A stretch of DNA of 60,768 nt from Selenomonadaceae bacterium (GCA_017428215.1 JAFRRH010000030.1:1-60768), one strand, 5' to 3'. Shown: positions 24,353 to 33,842, counted from the first letter of the stretch. The notes: generated by a model from the letters alone, not told the origin. A program made the numbers and translations.

Positions 24353-26068
24353 TTAAACATTTCTGACTGCTTTAATACGATATTTGCCGTTCAAACGGTC
24401 GGCGTAGTAGCCGTCGTAAGCAAAAATCATATTGCAACCCCAGTTAAACATACCGTTGAAAGTTTCGCGAGCGATAAAGAAACTGCGCGGCGTGTCGTAA
24501 ATGTGCGGGAACAATTCGGGGTCGAACCACTCTTTATTTTTATCGGAGCGGCGCAGAATTGTCGAAAGTTCCTTCATTTCGGGGATTCGCCAGTCATTAA
24601 AGCCCGCGATTGTATTTTCAGCCAGATATTTATCGTATTCCGCCCAAGTCATGACGGGCAACTCGTTGCGCATCCACATCAGCGAAGTATATTTGTCGAT
24701 AACGTATTCATCGGCGATTTCGTAGCGATTTTTGCTCTTATCGGCAAGATTTTGATAGCCGCCAGTGACAGCGATACAACCGCAAGGCTGATTTTTATCG
24801 ACGGGCACGGCGCAACCGAATCCGAAGTAAATCGCCCAATTTCTTTCGCCGGAGGGCGCGGGATAATCTTCAGCAGTCCAATAAAAGTCGGGACGAATGC
24901 GGCAAGCAAAAATATCGAAGACTGCGGGATTTTTTTTGCTGTAATCGACGATAAAACGGAGTTCATCGACGGTCGGGAGTCGCCAAGCGTTAGTTCCGCC
25001 GAAAAATTTTGCGTTTAACTGCTTAACATGCTCCTGCGCCTCGTCGAGAGTGTAAGCGACAGTTTTATTGGGCTTTTCGTAAGTCAAACCGCTGTTCATA
25101 TCCCAAATATAGTCTTCCATTTCGCCGAAAGCACTTTTGGCAAGCTCGGCATTGATTTTAATCACATTTCCGTTGGCGTCGAAGATTTCTTTTTGTCCGC
25201 TGCAAGGCATTTGGAAAGTATCATCGGAATCATTGAGCGAACGCACGAGCCGATAGCCGAGCGGGATAGTTTTTTCTGCATAATAGCCGTCGTAGCCGAA
25301 ATAAAAGTTGATAACCCAGAGATAAGTATTTTCAAAGGTATTCGACGTGATGTAATGCGGAATTTCGTTGCTGTCGAAGAAATCTTCAAAAAACCAGTTG
25401 TGATTTGAGTAGCTGTCATCAAAAATCGTGCTCAACTCGTGCATGGTCGGCAGTCGCCAATCTTTATGCCCTGCCAGCTCGAAATTTGGAAGCATTTCCA
25501 TAACTTGCGCGTAACTCGTCCGCCCGTTAGCCCCTTTTTGCCACATAAGCTTTAAATAATTGTCGGTAATGGTGCCGTCGCCGTTATCTTTGAATCTTTC
25601 TTGAGGCGGCGGGAGTTTTTTACCGCGAACAGCGATACCGTGACTTAAAAGCGACTGATTTTTGGCGGTAGTGGAGCCGATATTGAAATTTATGACCCAA
25701 GCGCAATCTTGTCTGGGTCCGAAAGGCTCCGCGCCGCACCAATAATCGTTCGGGACTACTGTTTTGAAAATTTCTTTCTGATATGCGGGATTGATGCCGG
25801 AATAGTTAATCAAACTGCGCAGTTCGTGCTTTGAAGGGACGCGCCAATCAGAAAAGCCGCCGTAGGAAATTTTGTTGAGATAATCGACGTAACTTTTAAA
25901 TTCTGCCCAAGTCATGAGCCGTTTGAAAAATTTTTCGTCGCTCGGCTCGGAAGATTTAACTTCCCAATCCAAATCAGTTTGAGAGTCGTGAATAACGGTA
26001 ATTTTTTCGCAGTTGACCTCGTTACAGGCAAGAAATTTACCGTCCGCGTTTAAAAATTTGTAACGCAT
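24353..26068 (-). CDS. DUF1566 (Lcl C-terminal) repeat protein
   Basis: 571 residues with four DUF1566-type repeats near residues 53-150, 190-280, 345-440 and 480-571. Each has a W-x-LP/VP helix start: FSDWRVPSKHELRSLI, HKDWRLPTMHELSTIF, TNAWRLPTVDELRFIV and FNDWRIPEMKELSTIL, followed by aromatic strands (WVINFYFGYDGYYAEK). No signal peptide, so it is probably cytosolic. The last gene of the operon, 14 bases after the cupin gene. Function not known; the fold relates to formylglycine-enzyme/C-type-lectin-like domains. Confidence 0.75.
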   Translation of the reverse strand: MRYKFLNADGKFLACNEVNCEKITVIHDSQTDLDWEVKSSEPSDEKFFKRLMTWAEFKSYVDYLNKISYGGFSDWRVPSKHELRSLINYSGINPAYQKEIFKTVVPNDYWCGAEPFGPRQDCAWVINFNIGSTTAKNQSLLSHGIAVRGKKLPPPQERFKDNGDGTITDNYLKLMWQKGANGRTSYAQVMEMLPNFELAGHKDWRLPTMHELSTIFDDSYSNHNWFFEDFFDSNEIPHYITSNTFENTYLWVINFYFGYDGYYAEKTIPLGYRLVRSLNDSDDTFQMPCSGQKEIFDANGNVIKINAELAKSAFGEMEDYIWDMNSGLTYEKPNKTVAYTLDEAQEHVKQLNAKFFGGTNAWRLPTVDELRFIVDYSKKNPAVFDIFACRIRPDFYWTAEDYPAPSGERNWAIYFGFGCAVPVDKNQPCGCIAVTGGYQNLADKSKNRYEIADEYVIDKYTSLMWMRNELPVMTWAEYDKYLAENTIAGFNDWRIPEMKELSTILRRSDKNKEWFDPELFPHIYDTPRSFFIARETFNGMFNWGCNMIFAYDGYYADRLNGKYRIKAVRNV

Positions 26069-26082
26069 GATACTTTCTCCGT

Positions 26083-26418
26083 TTAAGCAGGGGTTCCGTC
26101 GGGCAAAGTGGTTCTGAGCGGGTGGAAAATGTCAATCGCCTCAGTATCGCCGACTGCAACGAACGAATGCGGGACGTTAGCGGGGATAATGTAAGCGTCG
26201 CCCGCGCCGATTTGATATTTTTTGCCGTCCTCGACGATGATAAAGCCGCCGCTGATGCAATAGCCGAATTGTTCGCTGTCGTGGGTGTGCATGGCGACTT
26301 CGGAGCCGTCCGCCATATTCCAATGATAAATCATCATTTCTTTGCCCTTGCCGAGATATTGGAAGATGACGCCGGGATTTATTTCCTTTTTCTCAATTTT
26401 GTCGTGGTAAATCATCAT
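26083..26418 (-). CDS. cupin-domain protein
   Basis: 111 residues, one cupin barrel. Motif 1 is MHTHDSEQFGYCISGGFIIV (His, His, Glu metal ligands) and motif 2 is IPANVPHSFVAVGDTEAIDI (His). Likely a small metal-binding enzyme or sensor acting on a sugar or keto acid. The ATG overlaps the stop of the upstream tautomerase by 4 bases, so the two are co-translated. Confidence 0.82.
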   Translation of the reverse strand: MMIYHDKIEKKEINPGVIFQYLGKGKEMMIYHWNMADGSEVAMHTHDSEQFGYCISGGFIIVEDGKKYQIGAGDAYIIPANVPHSFVAVGDTEAIDIFHPLRTTLPDGTPA

Positions 26419-26684
26419 ATGCCGCCGACCTCCTTAATTTTCGCGACGATTTCGGGATTTTTGCTCCATTCTTCCTCCGTGAACTTACTCCAAGCCTTGC
26501 TGGGCTTATCGGAAAAGCGAATGCCCGCCGTGCCGACGTTATTCAGTTCGTGACCGTCGAAAAAAATATAAACGCGGTCTTTGGGGACGTTGGTTATCTC
26601 GGAAAAAATTTCGACGTACTTTTTCGCCAAAACTTGTTTCTGAATTTCGGAAAGCTCAATGGATTTAACGGTAATTGCAGGCAA
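26415..26684 (-). CDS. 4-oxalocrotonate tautomerase/MIF-like protein
   Basis: 89 residues beginning M-P-A-I-T-V, so after Met removal Pro1 would be the catalytic base of the tautomerase superfamily. KKYVEIFSEITNVPKDRVYI and FFDGHELNNVGTAG follow the family beta-alpha-beta pattern. TTG 26684 follows AAAGGAGG. Reaction likely keto-enol tautomerisation of an unknown keto acid. Confidence 0.8.
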   Translation of the reverse strand: MPAITVKSIELSEIQKQVLAKKYVEIFSEITNVPKDRVYIFFDGHELNNVGTAGIRFSDKPSKAWSKFTEEEWSKNPEIVAKIKEVGGI

Positions 26685-26699
26685 ATGATTCGACCTCCT

Positions 26700-28775
26700 T
26701 TAACTTGTACAGATTATCACGGAACGGGCACCGATTAAAAATTTTTGGGAAGTGTCGAGGGTAATCGGCGCGTCGTAGAAAGAATTATCGCCCAAATCGG
26801 TATTGACGGCGATTTTCCAAGAAATATTTTGCGGCAGAGCGGGCAACCAAACTTCGCGGGCTTGCCAATGCGCATTGACGCCGATATAAATAAAATCGTC
26901 CTTGCCGTCGCGAGTTTTACCTGTGAACATCACTCCGACGACGCGATTTTCCGCCGAAGAATCAAATTTCCAAGCCTCTGTGCCGTGAATACTTATCGCG
27001 GGGTAACCAATCGGCGTAGCGGGCGAAGTTCTCATCAAGACGGGGTGATTTTTGCGGAAGGCAATCATTTTCTTGAAAAATTGGTACAGGTCTTGATTTT
27101 TGTCAAAATCTTTCCAATCGAGCCAAGAAATTTCGTTGTCTTGGCAGTAAGGATTGTTATTTCCGTATTGAGTATTGCCGAACTCGTCGCCGGCGAGAAT
27201 CATCGGTATTCCAATGCTTGTGAGCAAAATTGCGGCGGCATTTTTAATCATTTTATGGCGCAAGTGCTTAATATCGGCGGGCAAATCGAAATCGCCTTCC
27301 CAACCGCAATTCCAACTGTGATTATCGTTGCCGCCGTCGGAGCCGCCCCAACCGTTAGCCTCGTTATGCTTGTCATTGTAAGCAAACAGGTCGTAAAGCG
27401 TGAATCCGTCGTGACAAGTGATAAAATTGACGGAGGCGCAATCGCCGCGCCAATATCTGTCGTAAATATCTTCGGAACCGGCGATTCTTCTGGCAAAAGC
27501 CTCTGCAAGACCGCTGTCGCCCTTTAAAAATCTGCGCACATCGTCGCGGTATCTGCCATTCCACTCAGCCCAGCGACCGTAAGCGGGAAAATTTCCGACT
27601 TGATAAAGTCCGCCGGCGTCCCAAGCCTCCGCGATTAAAATGCTGTCCTTCAAAATCGGATCATGGGCGAGCGATTCAAGCAAAGGCGGGTTACTCATGG
27701 GCGAACCGTCCTGATTTCGACCTAAAATCGCCGCCAAATCGAATCTGAAGCCGTCAACGTGATAAGTTCCGACCCAATAGCGCAGACAATCGAGAATTAA
27801 GTTGCGGACGACGGGATTGTTGCAATTCAGAGTATTACCGCAGCCGCTGAAGTTGTAATAGTAGCCGTCGGGCGTCAAAATGTAGTAAATTTTGTTGTCA
27901 AGCCCTTTGAACGAGATATAAGGACCGTGCTCGTTGCCTTCGGCGGTGTGATTGAAAACCACGTCGAGAATAACTTTGATTCCGTTCCGATGAAGTTCCT
28001 TGACCAAAGTTTTAAGTTCGTCGGCTTGCATGGAATATTTTCCGCTGGCGGCGTAACCGGCTTTCGGCGCGAAGAATCCGACCGTTGAGTAGCCCCAATA
28101 ATTAAAAAGTTTTTTGCCGTCAATTTCGCGTGCGCCTTCAAACTCATCAAACTCAAAAATCGGCAGAAGTTCAAGCGCGGTAATGCCCAAATCCTTGAGG
28201 TAAGGAATTTTTTCGACGAGACCGGCGTAAGTGCCCTTATATTTCACGCCCGACGATTCATTTTTTGTAAAGCCGCGAACATGCGCCTCATAAATAATCA
28301 ATTCGTTATGCGGCGTCTTCAAAGGCACGTCGCCTTCCCAATCGAAGTCGTCCAGAATAATTTTCGAGCGATATTGGAAAGGATTATCCCAATTCGGCTC
28401 TTCGCCCCAAATATTTCTGCCGCTGACGAGTTTTGCATACGGATCAAGCAGACATTTGCTCTTATCGAAGACATCGCCGCCGAAAAAATTATAATCGCCG
28501 TCAACATAAAAGCCGTATTCGAGATTTTCATAGTCTAGGTCGAAAACAATCATGGCGAAGACGCTGCCGATACGATAACTTTCCGGGAAGGGAATTACGG
28601 CAAAAGGTTCTGACTCGTGCGAGTGATACAGCACAAGTGAGCAAGATTTCGCGCCCGCCGAATGAATTGTAAAATTTACGCCGCCGGGCACAATGCTTGC
28701 ACCGTTTTCGAGAAAAAGTCCGGGACGAATTTTGAAATCGCCGCAAATGTCGGTCGGGCTCATGTCAATTCGCAT
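26700..28775 (-). CDS. glgX: glycogen debranching enzyme, GlgX/TreX type
   Basis: 691 residues: N-terminal CBM48 (about 15-120), GH13 barrel and C-terminal beta domain. Catalytic regions: VILDVVFNHTAEG (region I), GFRFDLAAILG (nucleophile Asp), ILIAEAWDAGG (acid Glu) and NFITCHDGFTLYDL (transition-state Asp). The NDKHNEANGWGGSDGGNDNH loop is typical of GlgX. It hydrolyses alpha-1,6 branches of glycogen. AAGGAGGG precedes ATG 28775. No other glycogen genes are near, so its place in this operon is unusual. Confidence 0.88.
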   Translation of the reverse strand: MRIDMSPTDICGDFKIRPGLFLENGASIVPGGVNFTIHSAGAKSCSLVLYHSHESEPFAVIPFPESYRIGSVFAMIVFDLDYENLEYGFYVDGDYNFFGGDVFDKSKCLLDPYAKLVSGRNIWGEEPNWDNPFQYRSKIILDDFDWEGDVPLKTPHNELIIYEAHVRGFTKNESSGVKYKGTYAGLVEKIPYLKDLGITALELLPIFEFDEFEGAREIDGKKLFNYWGYSTVGFFAPKAGYAASGKYSMQADELKTLVKELHRNGIKVILDVVFNHTAEGNEHGPYISFKGLDNKIYYILTPDGYYYNFSGCGNTLNCNNPVVRNLILDCLRYWVGTYHVDGFRFDLAAILGRNQDGSPMSNPPLLESLAHDPILKDSILIAEAWDAGGLYQVGNFPAYGRWAEWNGRYRDDVRRFLKGDSGLAEAFARRIAGSEDIYDRYWRGDCASVNFITCHDGFTLYDLFAYNDKHNEANGWGGSDGGNDNHSWNCGWEGDFDLPADIKHLRHKMIKNAAAILLTSIGIPMILAGDEFGNTQYGNNNPYCQDNEISWLDWKDFDKNQDLYQFFKKMIAFRKNHPVLMRTSPATPIGYPAISIHGTEAWKFDSSAENRVVGVMFTGKTRDGKDDFIYIGVNAHWQAREVWLPALPQNISWKIAVNTDLGDNSFYDAPITLDTSQKFLIGARSVIICTS

Positions 28776-28787
28776 GAAAATCCCTCC

Positions 28788-29120
28788 TTAACCGCGCAAT
28801 TCTTTTTCGGCGTCGGCAATCGTCTTGACGCAACGGAGCATCTTTATAAAGCCGGTCATTTTGAAAATATCTTCGACTTCTTCAATGATAGCGGCGTAAA
28901 TAACTTTTACTCCGCGAGATTTTGCGGTTTTGGCAATCATAAGCAGTGCCCGCAAGCCCGCGCTCGAAACGTAGACGCATTTTTCCATTGAAATTATCAT
29001 CGGCTTCTTGTCAATCAGTGCAATAACTTCGTCGCGGATATTATCGGCATTTGTCGCTTGCAATTCGCCGTCAAGAGCAATGATTTTTAAATCGTCGTCG
29101 CGTTCAACTGTAACAGTCAT
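28788..29120 (-). CDS. STAS-domain anti-sigma-factor antagonist (second copy)
   Basis: 110 residues with the SpoIIAA/RsbV fold. KIIALDGELQATNADNIRDE opens the domain; CVYVSSAGLRALLMI contains the Ser that kinases phosphorylate (D-x-S replaced by Y-V-S-S). A PP2C phosphatase that could reactivate it is at 36213. Lies between the TPP enzyme (9-base gap) and glgX (12-base gap). Confidence 0.85.
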   Translation of the reverse strand: MTVTVERDDDLKIIALDGELQATNADNIRDEVIALIDKKPMIISMEKCVYVSSAGLRALLMIAKTAKSRGVKVIYAAIIEEVEDIFKMTGFIKMLRCVKTIADAEKELRG

Positions 29121-29129
29121 GAAACCACC

Positions 29130-30788
29130 TCAATTTTTAGACATGCTCATCGGCGGATAAATATCGCCGTCAATTACCGCGTCGATTATGCAAGGTTGAT
29201 TCAAACTCAACGCCTCGGCAAATGCCGCCTCGAATTCCGCGCCGTTTTTGACTTGCCAACCTTTTGCTCCGCAAGCTTCGGCATATTTTACATAATCGGG
29301 ATTTTTAATGCCCATAAAAGCATGTTCGCCGAAATTGTTAAGCAGGAATTTTTTAATGACGTTGAACTCGCTGTTGTTGAAAATCACATAGATAACGGGT
29401 ATATTATTCTTGACGCAAGTCAGCAGTTCAAAGCCGCCCATGAGATAATCGCCGTCGCCGCAAGCACAAATGACGGGACGATTGGGATTGGCGCACTTGA
29501 CGCCGATTGAGCCGTTTACATGACTTGCCATAGGTCCGAAACTGCCGGGGTTTTGATACCATTGATTCTTGTTGAGATTGAGATACGCGCTGAGCCAGAG
29601 CATATGCGCCCCCGCGTCGCCCATGATGATTGCATTTTCGGGCAAATGTTTTGAAATTAACTTTGTAAGGTAAGCGGGGTGAAGTTTGCCGTTGCTGAAC
29701 TCGGAAATTTCTTCGTCGTGATGTTTATTGCGGACAGCCAAGCCGTTTCCGAGCGGCGCGACGTTATGATTTTCGAGATAAGCAACCAAATTTTCAAGTG
29801 CGGGCGTGGCGTCGCTGATAAGGCGATAATCGGCGGGATAAACTTTGTCGATTTCGTGGCGGTCTATGTTGATGTGGAAAAGTATTTTGCCATCCATGAG
29901 TTTTGGATTGAAAGTGAACGTCGCATTTTCCGCAAAGGAATTTCCGACCGCGATAATCATTTTGCTTTCGTGGAAATAGTCATTGGCTCCAACGTCGCCG
30001 CTCGTGCCGACAATGCCCAGTGACAAAGGATTATCTTCGGAAATGTAACCCTTAGCGTCCATTGTTGAAACGAACGGGATTTGCCAAGTGTTTATCAATT
30101 TTTCCAGAACGTCTTTAGCGTCGGAACGAATGCAACCGTAGCCGACCATGAGCAACGGCTTATTCTCCGCCTTGAAGTTTTCAACGAAGCCCGCGCAGAA
30201 ATTTTCTGTCTGACTTGCGCCCGCCAAAATTTTGGGACTCGAAATATCAATCGGGCGATAGTAAGGAACTTCGGCAAAGCTGATGTCTTTTGGAATATGC
30301 AGATGAACCGGACCGGGACGCCCCTCAAAAGCTGTGTAAATCAATTCTTCCAACACGGGAATGGTATCCTTTGCGTCTTCAAGCACGATAGATTTTTTTG
30401 TCGTGGCGGCGAACATTTTTTGCGAATCGGGAGTTCTGGAAATGCCGCTTGTTTCGTTCAATGCACCTTTGCCGCGTGTCCAACGTGAGGGATAGCCGCT
30501 GATTGCCAGCATGGGAATTGAATCGGAGTAAGCGACAGCCAAGCCGCTGAAGAGATTAAAAGCACCGGGACCGCCCGTTCCGAAACAGACGCCCAATTTT
30601 TTGCTGAACATGCCGTAGCCCGCCGCCATAAACGACGCGGCTTGCTCGTTCTGAATGATGACGGTTTTAATTTTGTCTGATTTGTTGAGTGCCAAAAGCA
30701 TTGAGGCGTTGACTTGCCCCGAACCGCCGAATACATGATCAACGCCAATTTCTTCCAGCACTTTTACTATTGTTTGATAAACGTCCAT
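29130..30788 (-). CDS. TPP-dependent enzyme, acetolactate-synthase-like
   Basis: 552 residues: PYR domain (VDHVFGGSGQVNASMLLALN, IIQNEQAASFMAAGYG with the catalytic Glu), central domain, and PP domain with the TPP/Mg motif CGDGDYLMGGFELLTCVKNN through NNSEFN. Closest in layout to acetolactate synthase/glyoxylate carboligase/oxalyl-CoA-decarboxylase relatives; the exact reaction is not readable. No regulatory subunit or branched-chain genes nearby, so biosynthetic IlvB is unlikely. ATG 30788 follows GAGGTGAG. Confidence 0.8.
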   Translation of the reverse strand: MDVYQTIVKVLEEIGVDHVFGGSGQVNASMLLALNKSDKIKTVIIQNEQAASFMAAGYGMFSKKLGVCFGTGGPGAFNLFSGLAVAYSDSIPMLAISGYPSRWTRGKGALNETSGISRTPDSQKMFAATTKKSIVLEDAKDTIPVLEELIYTAFEGRPGPVHLHIPKDISFAEVPYYRPIDISSPKILAGASQTENFCAGFVENFKAENKPLLMVGYGCIRSDAKDVLEKLINTWQIPFVSTMDAKGYISEDNPLSLGIVGTSGDVGANDYFHESKMIIAVGNSFAENATFTFNPKLMDGKILFHINIDRHEIDKVYPADYRLISDATPALENLVAYLENHNVAPLGNGLAVRNKHHDEEISEFSNGKLHPAYLTKLISKHLPENAIIMGDAGAHMLWLSAYLNLNKNQWYQNPGSFGPMASHVNGSIGVKCANPNRPVICACGDGDYLMGGFELLTCVKNNIPVIYVIFNNSEFNVIKKFLLNNFGEHAFMGIKNPDYVKYAEACGAKGWQVKNGAEFEAAFAEALSLNQPCIIDAVIDGDIYPPMSMSKN

Positions 30789-30863
30789 TTAAATTGCTCA
30801 CCTCGAAATGAATATAAGGAGCGGAGAGCAACTCTCCACTCCCCGAAGATTCAAAAGCACGAA

Positions 30864-31634
30864 TCAAATTCTGCTGTTGATAGCTTTGACGAGCAAATCA
30901 CCAAAAGCAATGGAGCTTTCAACCGAAGTGCCGGTAACAAACGGGTGATCGTAATAGACTTGCGGACTTTCACGATTGGCATTGACGCGGGCAATACAAG
31001 CACCGTTCGGACCGACTGCGCCGCGCACCAAATCTTCAAGCGGAATCAAGAAACCGGGCGTCACAACGTCCGTACCCTTATTGTCGTCGGTCGGGTTGTA
31101 AAGTTTATAATCCATAGCCATGCCCGGACCGTAAAAATCCCAAGCACGCGGATGCGCCGTGATTCTCTTGCCGTAAATGACGGATTTATAATCGTTTTCG
31201 GGGTCGCGGCAGAAAACCAACGCGCCGACAGAATAGCACAATGCGCCAACGATTTTATCAGCTTTGATAGCGTCGAGAATGAGCTTGTGAAGTTCCCAGC
31301 AGTTGCACATATCGAGCGTTACGCCGGGACCGCCCGCCATTGAAATTGCGTCATAGTCAGCCATGTTGCATTCGGAAAATTTTTTGGGGTGATTCCAAGC
31401 CTCACCGGCAAGCAGTTCTTTGCAACGGTCGCAAACTTCGGGCGGATTGACGTAAACTTTTTGAATCGGGTCATAAAATTTCGGGTCAATGCTGATAGCG
31501 AACGGGAGCGGCTTTTTACCCTGCGGCGTCGCCAAAGTCACTTCAAAGCCTGCCGCTTGGCAAGCGTCCCATTGCGCTTGAAGTTCCTCAGCCCATGTGC
31601 CGTAGTTAGTCGCGCAGATTAATACTTTTGCCAT
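30864..31634 (-). CDS. DJ-1/PfpI-family protein
   Basis: 256 residues. Opens KVLICATNYGTWAEELQ; the nucleophile elbow is GALCYSVGALVF (Cys in a C-Y-S turn rather than the usual C-H-G). An inserted segment contains EVCDRCKELLAGEAWNHPKK with two Cys. DJ-1 relatives include glyoxalase III, deglycases and amidases. It is closely similar to the second half of the next gene, so they arose by duplication. GGAGG precedes ATG 31634. Confidence 0.82.
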   Translation of the reverse strand: MAKVLICATNYGTWAEELQAQWDACQAAGFEVTLATPQGKKPLPFAISIDPKFYDPIQKVYVNPPEVCDRCKELLAGEAWNHPKKFSECNMADYDAISMAGGPGVTLDMCNCWELHKLILDAIKADKIVGALCYSVGALVFCRDPENDYKSVIYGKRITAHPRAWDFYGPGMAMDYKLYNPTDDNKGTDVVTPGFLIPLEDLVRGAVGPNGACIARVNANRESPQVYYDHPFVTGTSVESSIAFGDLLVKAINSRI

Positions 31635-31652
31635 AAAAAATTTCCTCCTAAA

Positions 31653-33092
31653 TTAAAAGCCTCTGTCTTTGAGAACTTTGACAAGTAAATCACCGTAAGC
31701 AATCGACGACTCAACCGAAGTTCCCGTGATAAACGGGTGGTCGTAATAAACTTGCGGGCTTTCGCGGCTTGCGTTAATGCGAGCAATGCAAGCTCCGTTC
31801 GGTCCGACAGCGTCGCGAACCAAATCTTCAACCGGCCACGGGAATCCGGGCGTTACAACGTCGGTGCCTTTATTATCGGCAGTCGTGCCGTAAAGCTCGT
31901 AAGTCATAGCCATGCCCGGACCGTAAAAATCCCAAGCACGCGGGTGCGCCGTAATTCTCTTCCCGTAAATAATCGACTTGTAATCATTTTCGGGGTCGCG
32001 GCAGAAAACGAGCGTCGACACCGTGTAGCAAAGAGCGGCAATAATTTTGTCGGACTTATAAGCGTCCATGATGAGCTTGTGAAGTTCCCAGCAATTAGCC
32101 ATGTCGAGATTCGCGCCGGGACCGCCGGTCATTGCGATTGCGTCGAAGTCTTTCATATCAACTTCCGTAAATTTCTTCGGGTGCGCCCATTCGTCGCCGG
32201 CAAGCAATTCTTTGCAACGTCTGCAAACCCAATCGGGATTCGTCTTGACGTTCTGAATCGGGTCAACGAAATCGGGGTCGACACTGATAGCGAACGGGAG
32301 CGGCTTTTTACCTTGCGGCGTCGCCAATGTCACTTCAAAGCCTGCTCTCTTGCAAGCGTCCCACGGAGCTTGAAGTTCTTCTGCCCAAGAGCCGTAGTTA
32401 GTCGCGATGATTAATACTTTTGCCACTTTATTACCTCCACTTTTCTTAACTATAGGATTCTCCATAATAGGAGGTTTCTGTTCGAGACTGTTCAGCTTTG
32501 CTTCGAGAAAATCAATTCTGTTCGTGAGCGAAGTGAAAAGTTCTCTGTAATTGACTAACGCGATAATTTTCTGCGCGAATTGAACATGATCGCCGCCCGT
32601 CCGCGCAGATACCAAGTCGCCGTCGATAACAACGTCTTCGTCAACGTAATCAATGCCCATAAGTTTTGCGTCGCCGAGCAAATTATTATGAACAACCATT
32701 TTGCGCCCGCTGACCAAATGCGAAATCGGAGCCATAAGCCACGCGCCGTGACAAATTATCCCCTTGATAATCTGCTTGTCCGCGAAACACTTCTTTAAGA
32801 ACTCGCAAGCCGGAGGCAATCTGTTAATGTCTTCGGTATAGCGAAGCCTGTCCGCAACCATGCCCGCCGGAACGATTATCGCGGCGTATTCCTTCAAGTT
32901 GACACGCTCAAAACTCTCTTTGCACTTGAAAAGTTTGCGCTCCTCGTGCCCCTTGAAAGTCAATTCAGCTTGCCCCCAAAGCCGCGTCAGAAAATGCACT
33001 TCCAATCCAGCCTCTTTAAAGCATTTCGAGTAGTACTCAATTTCCGGTTCGTAGAAGTCACTTTCGATTAGGACACCTACTTTATTTCTCAA
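31653..33092 (-). CDS. two-domain DJ-1/PfpI fusion protein
   Basis: 479 residues. Residues 1-190 form a PfpI-type domain (KVGVLIESDFYEPEIEYYSK; nucleophile in IICHGAWLMAPISH). A short coiled linker (FTSLTNRIDFLEAKLNSLEQ) leads to a second domain (about 225-479) nearly matching the downstream paralogue, with elbow AALCYTVSTLVF and RRCKELLAGDEWAHPKK. TTG 33092 follows GGCGGTGA. Two different active sites in one chain suggest linked steps or a sensor-enzyme pair; substrate unknown. Confidence 0.8.
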   Translation of the reverse strand: MRNKVGVLIESDFYEPEIEYYSKCFKEAGLEVHFLTRLWGQAELTFKGHEERKLFKCKESFERVNLKEYAAIIVPAGMVADRLRYTEDINRLPPACEFLKKCFADKQIIKGIICHGAWLMAPISHLVSGRKMVVHNNLLGDAKLMGIDYVDEDVVIDGDLVSARTGGDHVQFAQKIIALVNYRELFTSLTNRIDFLEAKLNSLEQKPPIMENPIVKKSGGNKVAKVLIIATNYGSWAEELQAPWDACKRAGFEVTLATPQGKKPLPFAISVDPDFVDPIQNVKTNPDWVCRRCKELLAGDEWAHPKKFTEVDMKDFDAIAMTGGPGANLDMANCWELHKLIMDAYKSDKIIAALCYTVSTLVFCRDPENDYKSIIYGKRITAHPRAWDFYGPGMAMTYELYGTTADNKGTDVVTPGFPWPVEDLVRDAVGPNGACIARINASRESPQVYYDHPFITGTSVESSIAYGDLLVKVLKDRGF

Positions 33093-33108
33093 AATAAATC
33101 ACCGCCTG

Positions 33109-33516
33109 TTAAACAAGTTTTTTATACGCCAGCAAATGATTTTTGCCGTCCGCGCAGTTATATTCCAACTTGTCCATAATCGTCGTATAGAGGAAAATTC
33201 CCAAGCCGCCGACAGGTCGCTCGTCCGGTTCCGCCTCGATGTCAACTTCCGGCACTTCTTCAAGTGGATTATAAAGCGCACCTTCGTCGACGAATTCAAA
33301 ACGCAAAGTCTGTTCGTCCTCCAGAAAATTGCAAGAGATATAAATTTTTTCCGAGCCGGAGTAATCGATAATGTTCACCAAAATTTCTTCCGCGCAAACT
33401 TTAAGGCGATTTACCCACTTGTCGTCCGTAAAATGTTTTTTGACCTCGCCGGTTATCTCCGTCAACATCTGCGGCAAAACTTCGCGCTTGGCGGGGAATT
33501 CTTTACTTTGAAACAT
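33109..33516 (-). CDS. anti-sigma-type serine kinase (RsbW/SpoIIAB-like)
   Basis: 135 residues of HATPase_c_2. The N box is RLKVCAEEILVNIIDYSG (Glu and Asn), the G1 box FEFVDEGALYNPLEE, and the G2 region ERPVGGLGIFLYTTIMDKLE. Such kinases phosphorylate STAS antagonists and hold a sigma factor or another target. ATG 33516 has GGAG at good spacing; it lies 5 bases after the STAS gene, the classic RsbV-RsbW order. No sigma factor follows, so the target is not obvious. Confidence 0.88.
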   Translation of the reverse strand: MFQSKEFPAKREVLPQMLTEITGEVKKHFTDDKWVNRLKVCAEEILVNIIDYSGSEKIYISCNFLEDEQTLRFEFVDEGALYNPLEEVPEVDIEAEPDERPVGGLGIFLYTTIMDKLEYNCADGKNHLLAYKKLV

Positions 33517-33521
33517 TAAAC

Positions 33522-33842
33522 TCACTCCGCGAAAGTATCTTGTACCGTCAAAAATTTATCAATGCCCGTCATCTTGAAGACGTCCAGAACAGTTTCCGAC
33601 GCGCCGATTAAATAGACTTGAACTTTCCCGCCGAGTTTTTGTTTCGCGAAGACGACCGCACGAATTCCCGCGCTTGCGATATATTCGAGTTCGTCGGCGT
33701 AGAACACCAATTTTTTGACTTTATCTTTTTGCGCGATGAGCGGCTTTAATTCTTCCATGAGCGCGGGCGCAATCGAGGCGTCAATATGCCCGTGCAATTT
33801 AACTTTGCTGACTTCGTCGACTTCCATAACATAATTTGCCAT
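33522..33842 (-). CDS. STAS-domain anti-sigma-factor antagonist (first copy)
   Basis: 106 residues. VSKVKLHGHIDASIAPALME opens the SpoIIAA-like fold and LEYIASAGIRAVVFAKQ contains the phosphorylatable Ser. VFKMTGIDKFLTVQD is the usual C-terminal helix. Directly followed by the kinase gene. The ribosome site is weak, and about 500 bases of non-coding, structured sequence precede it. Confidence 0.85.
   Translation of the reverse strand: MANYVMEVDEVSKVKLHGHIDASIAPALMEELKPLIAQKDKVKKLVFYADELEYIASAGIRAVVFAKQKLGGKVQVYLIGASETVLDVFKMTGIDKFLTVQDTFAE

Noticed and set aside
26745..27527. Long open frame on the plus strand opposite glgX
   Set aside because: It is the mirror of a clear GH13 gene, has no ribosome site and no recognisable protein features; long antisense frames follow from the codon bias here. 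The same applies to 31737-32414, 35317-36267 and 36555-37121.
29130..30788. Biosynthetic acetolactate synthase large subunit (IlvB)
   Set aside because: No small subunit or branched-chain genes nearby, and the context is a regulatory operon; kept as a general TPP enzyme.
33109..33842. Complete sigma-B operon
   Set aside because: RsbV- and RsbW-like genes are present, but no sigma factor gene follows or lies anywhere in the window.
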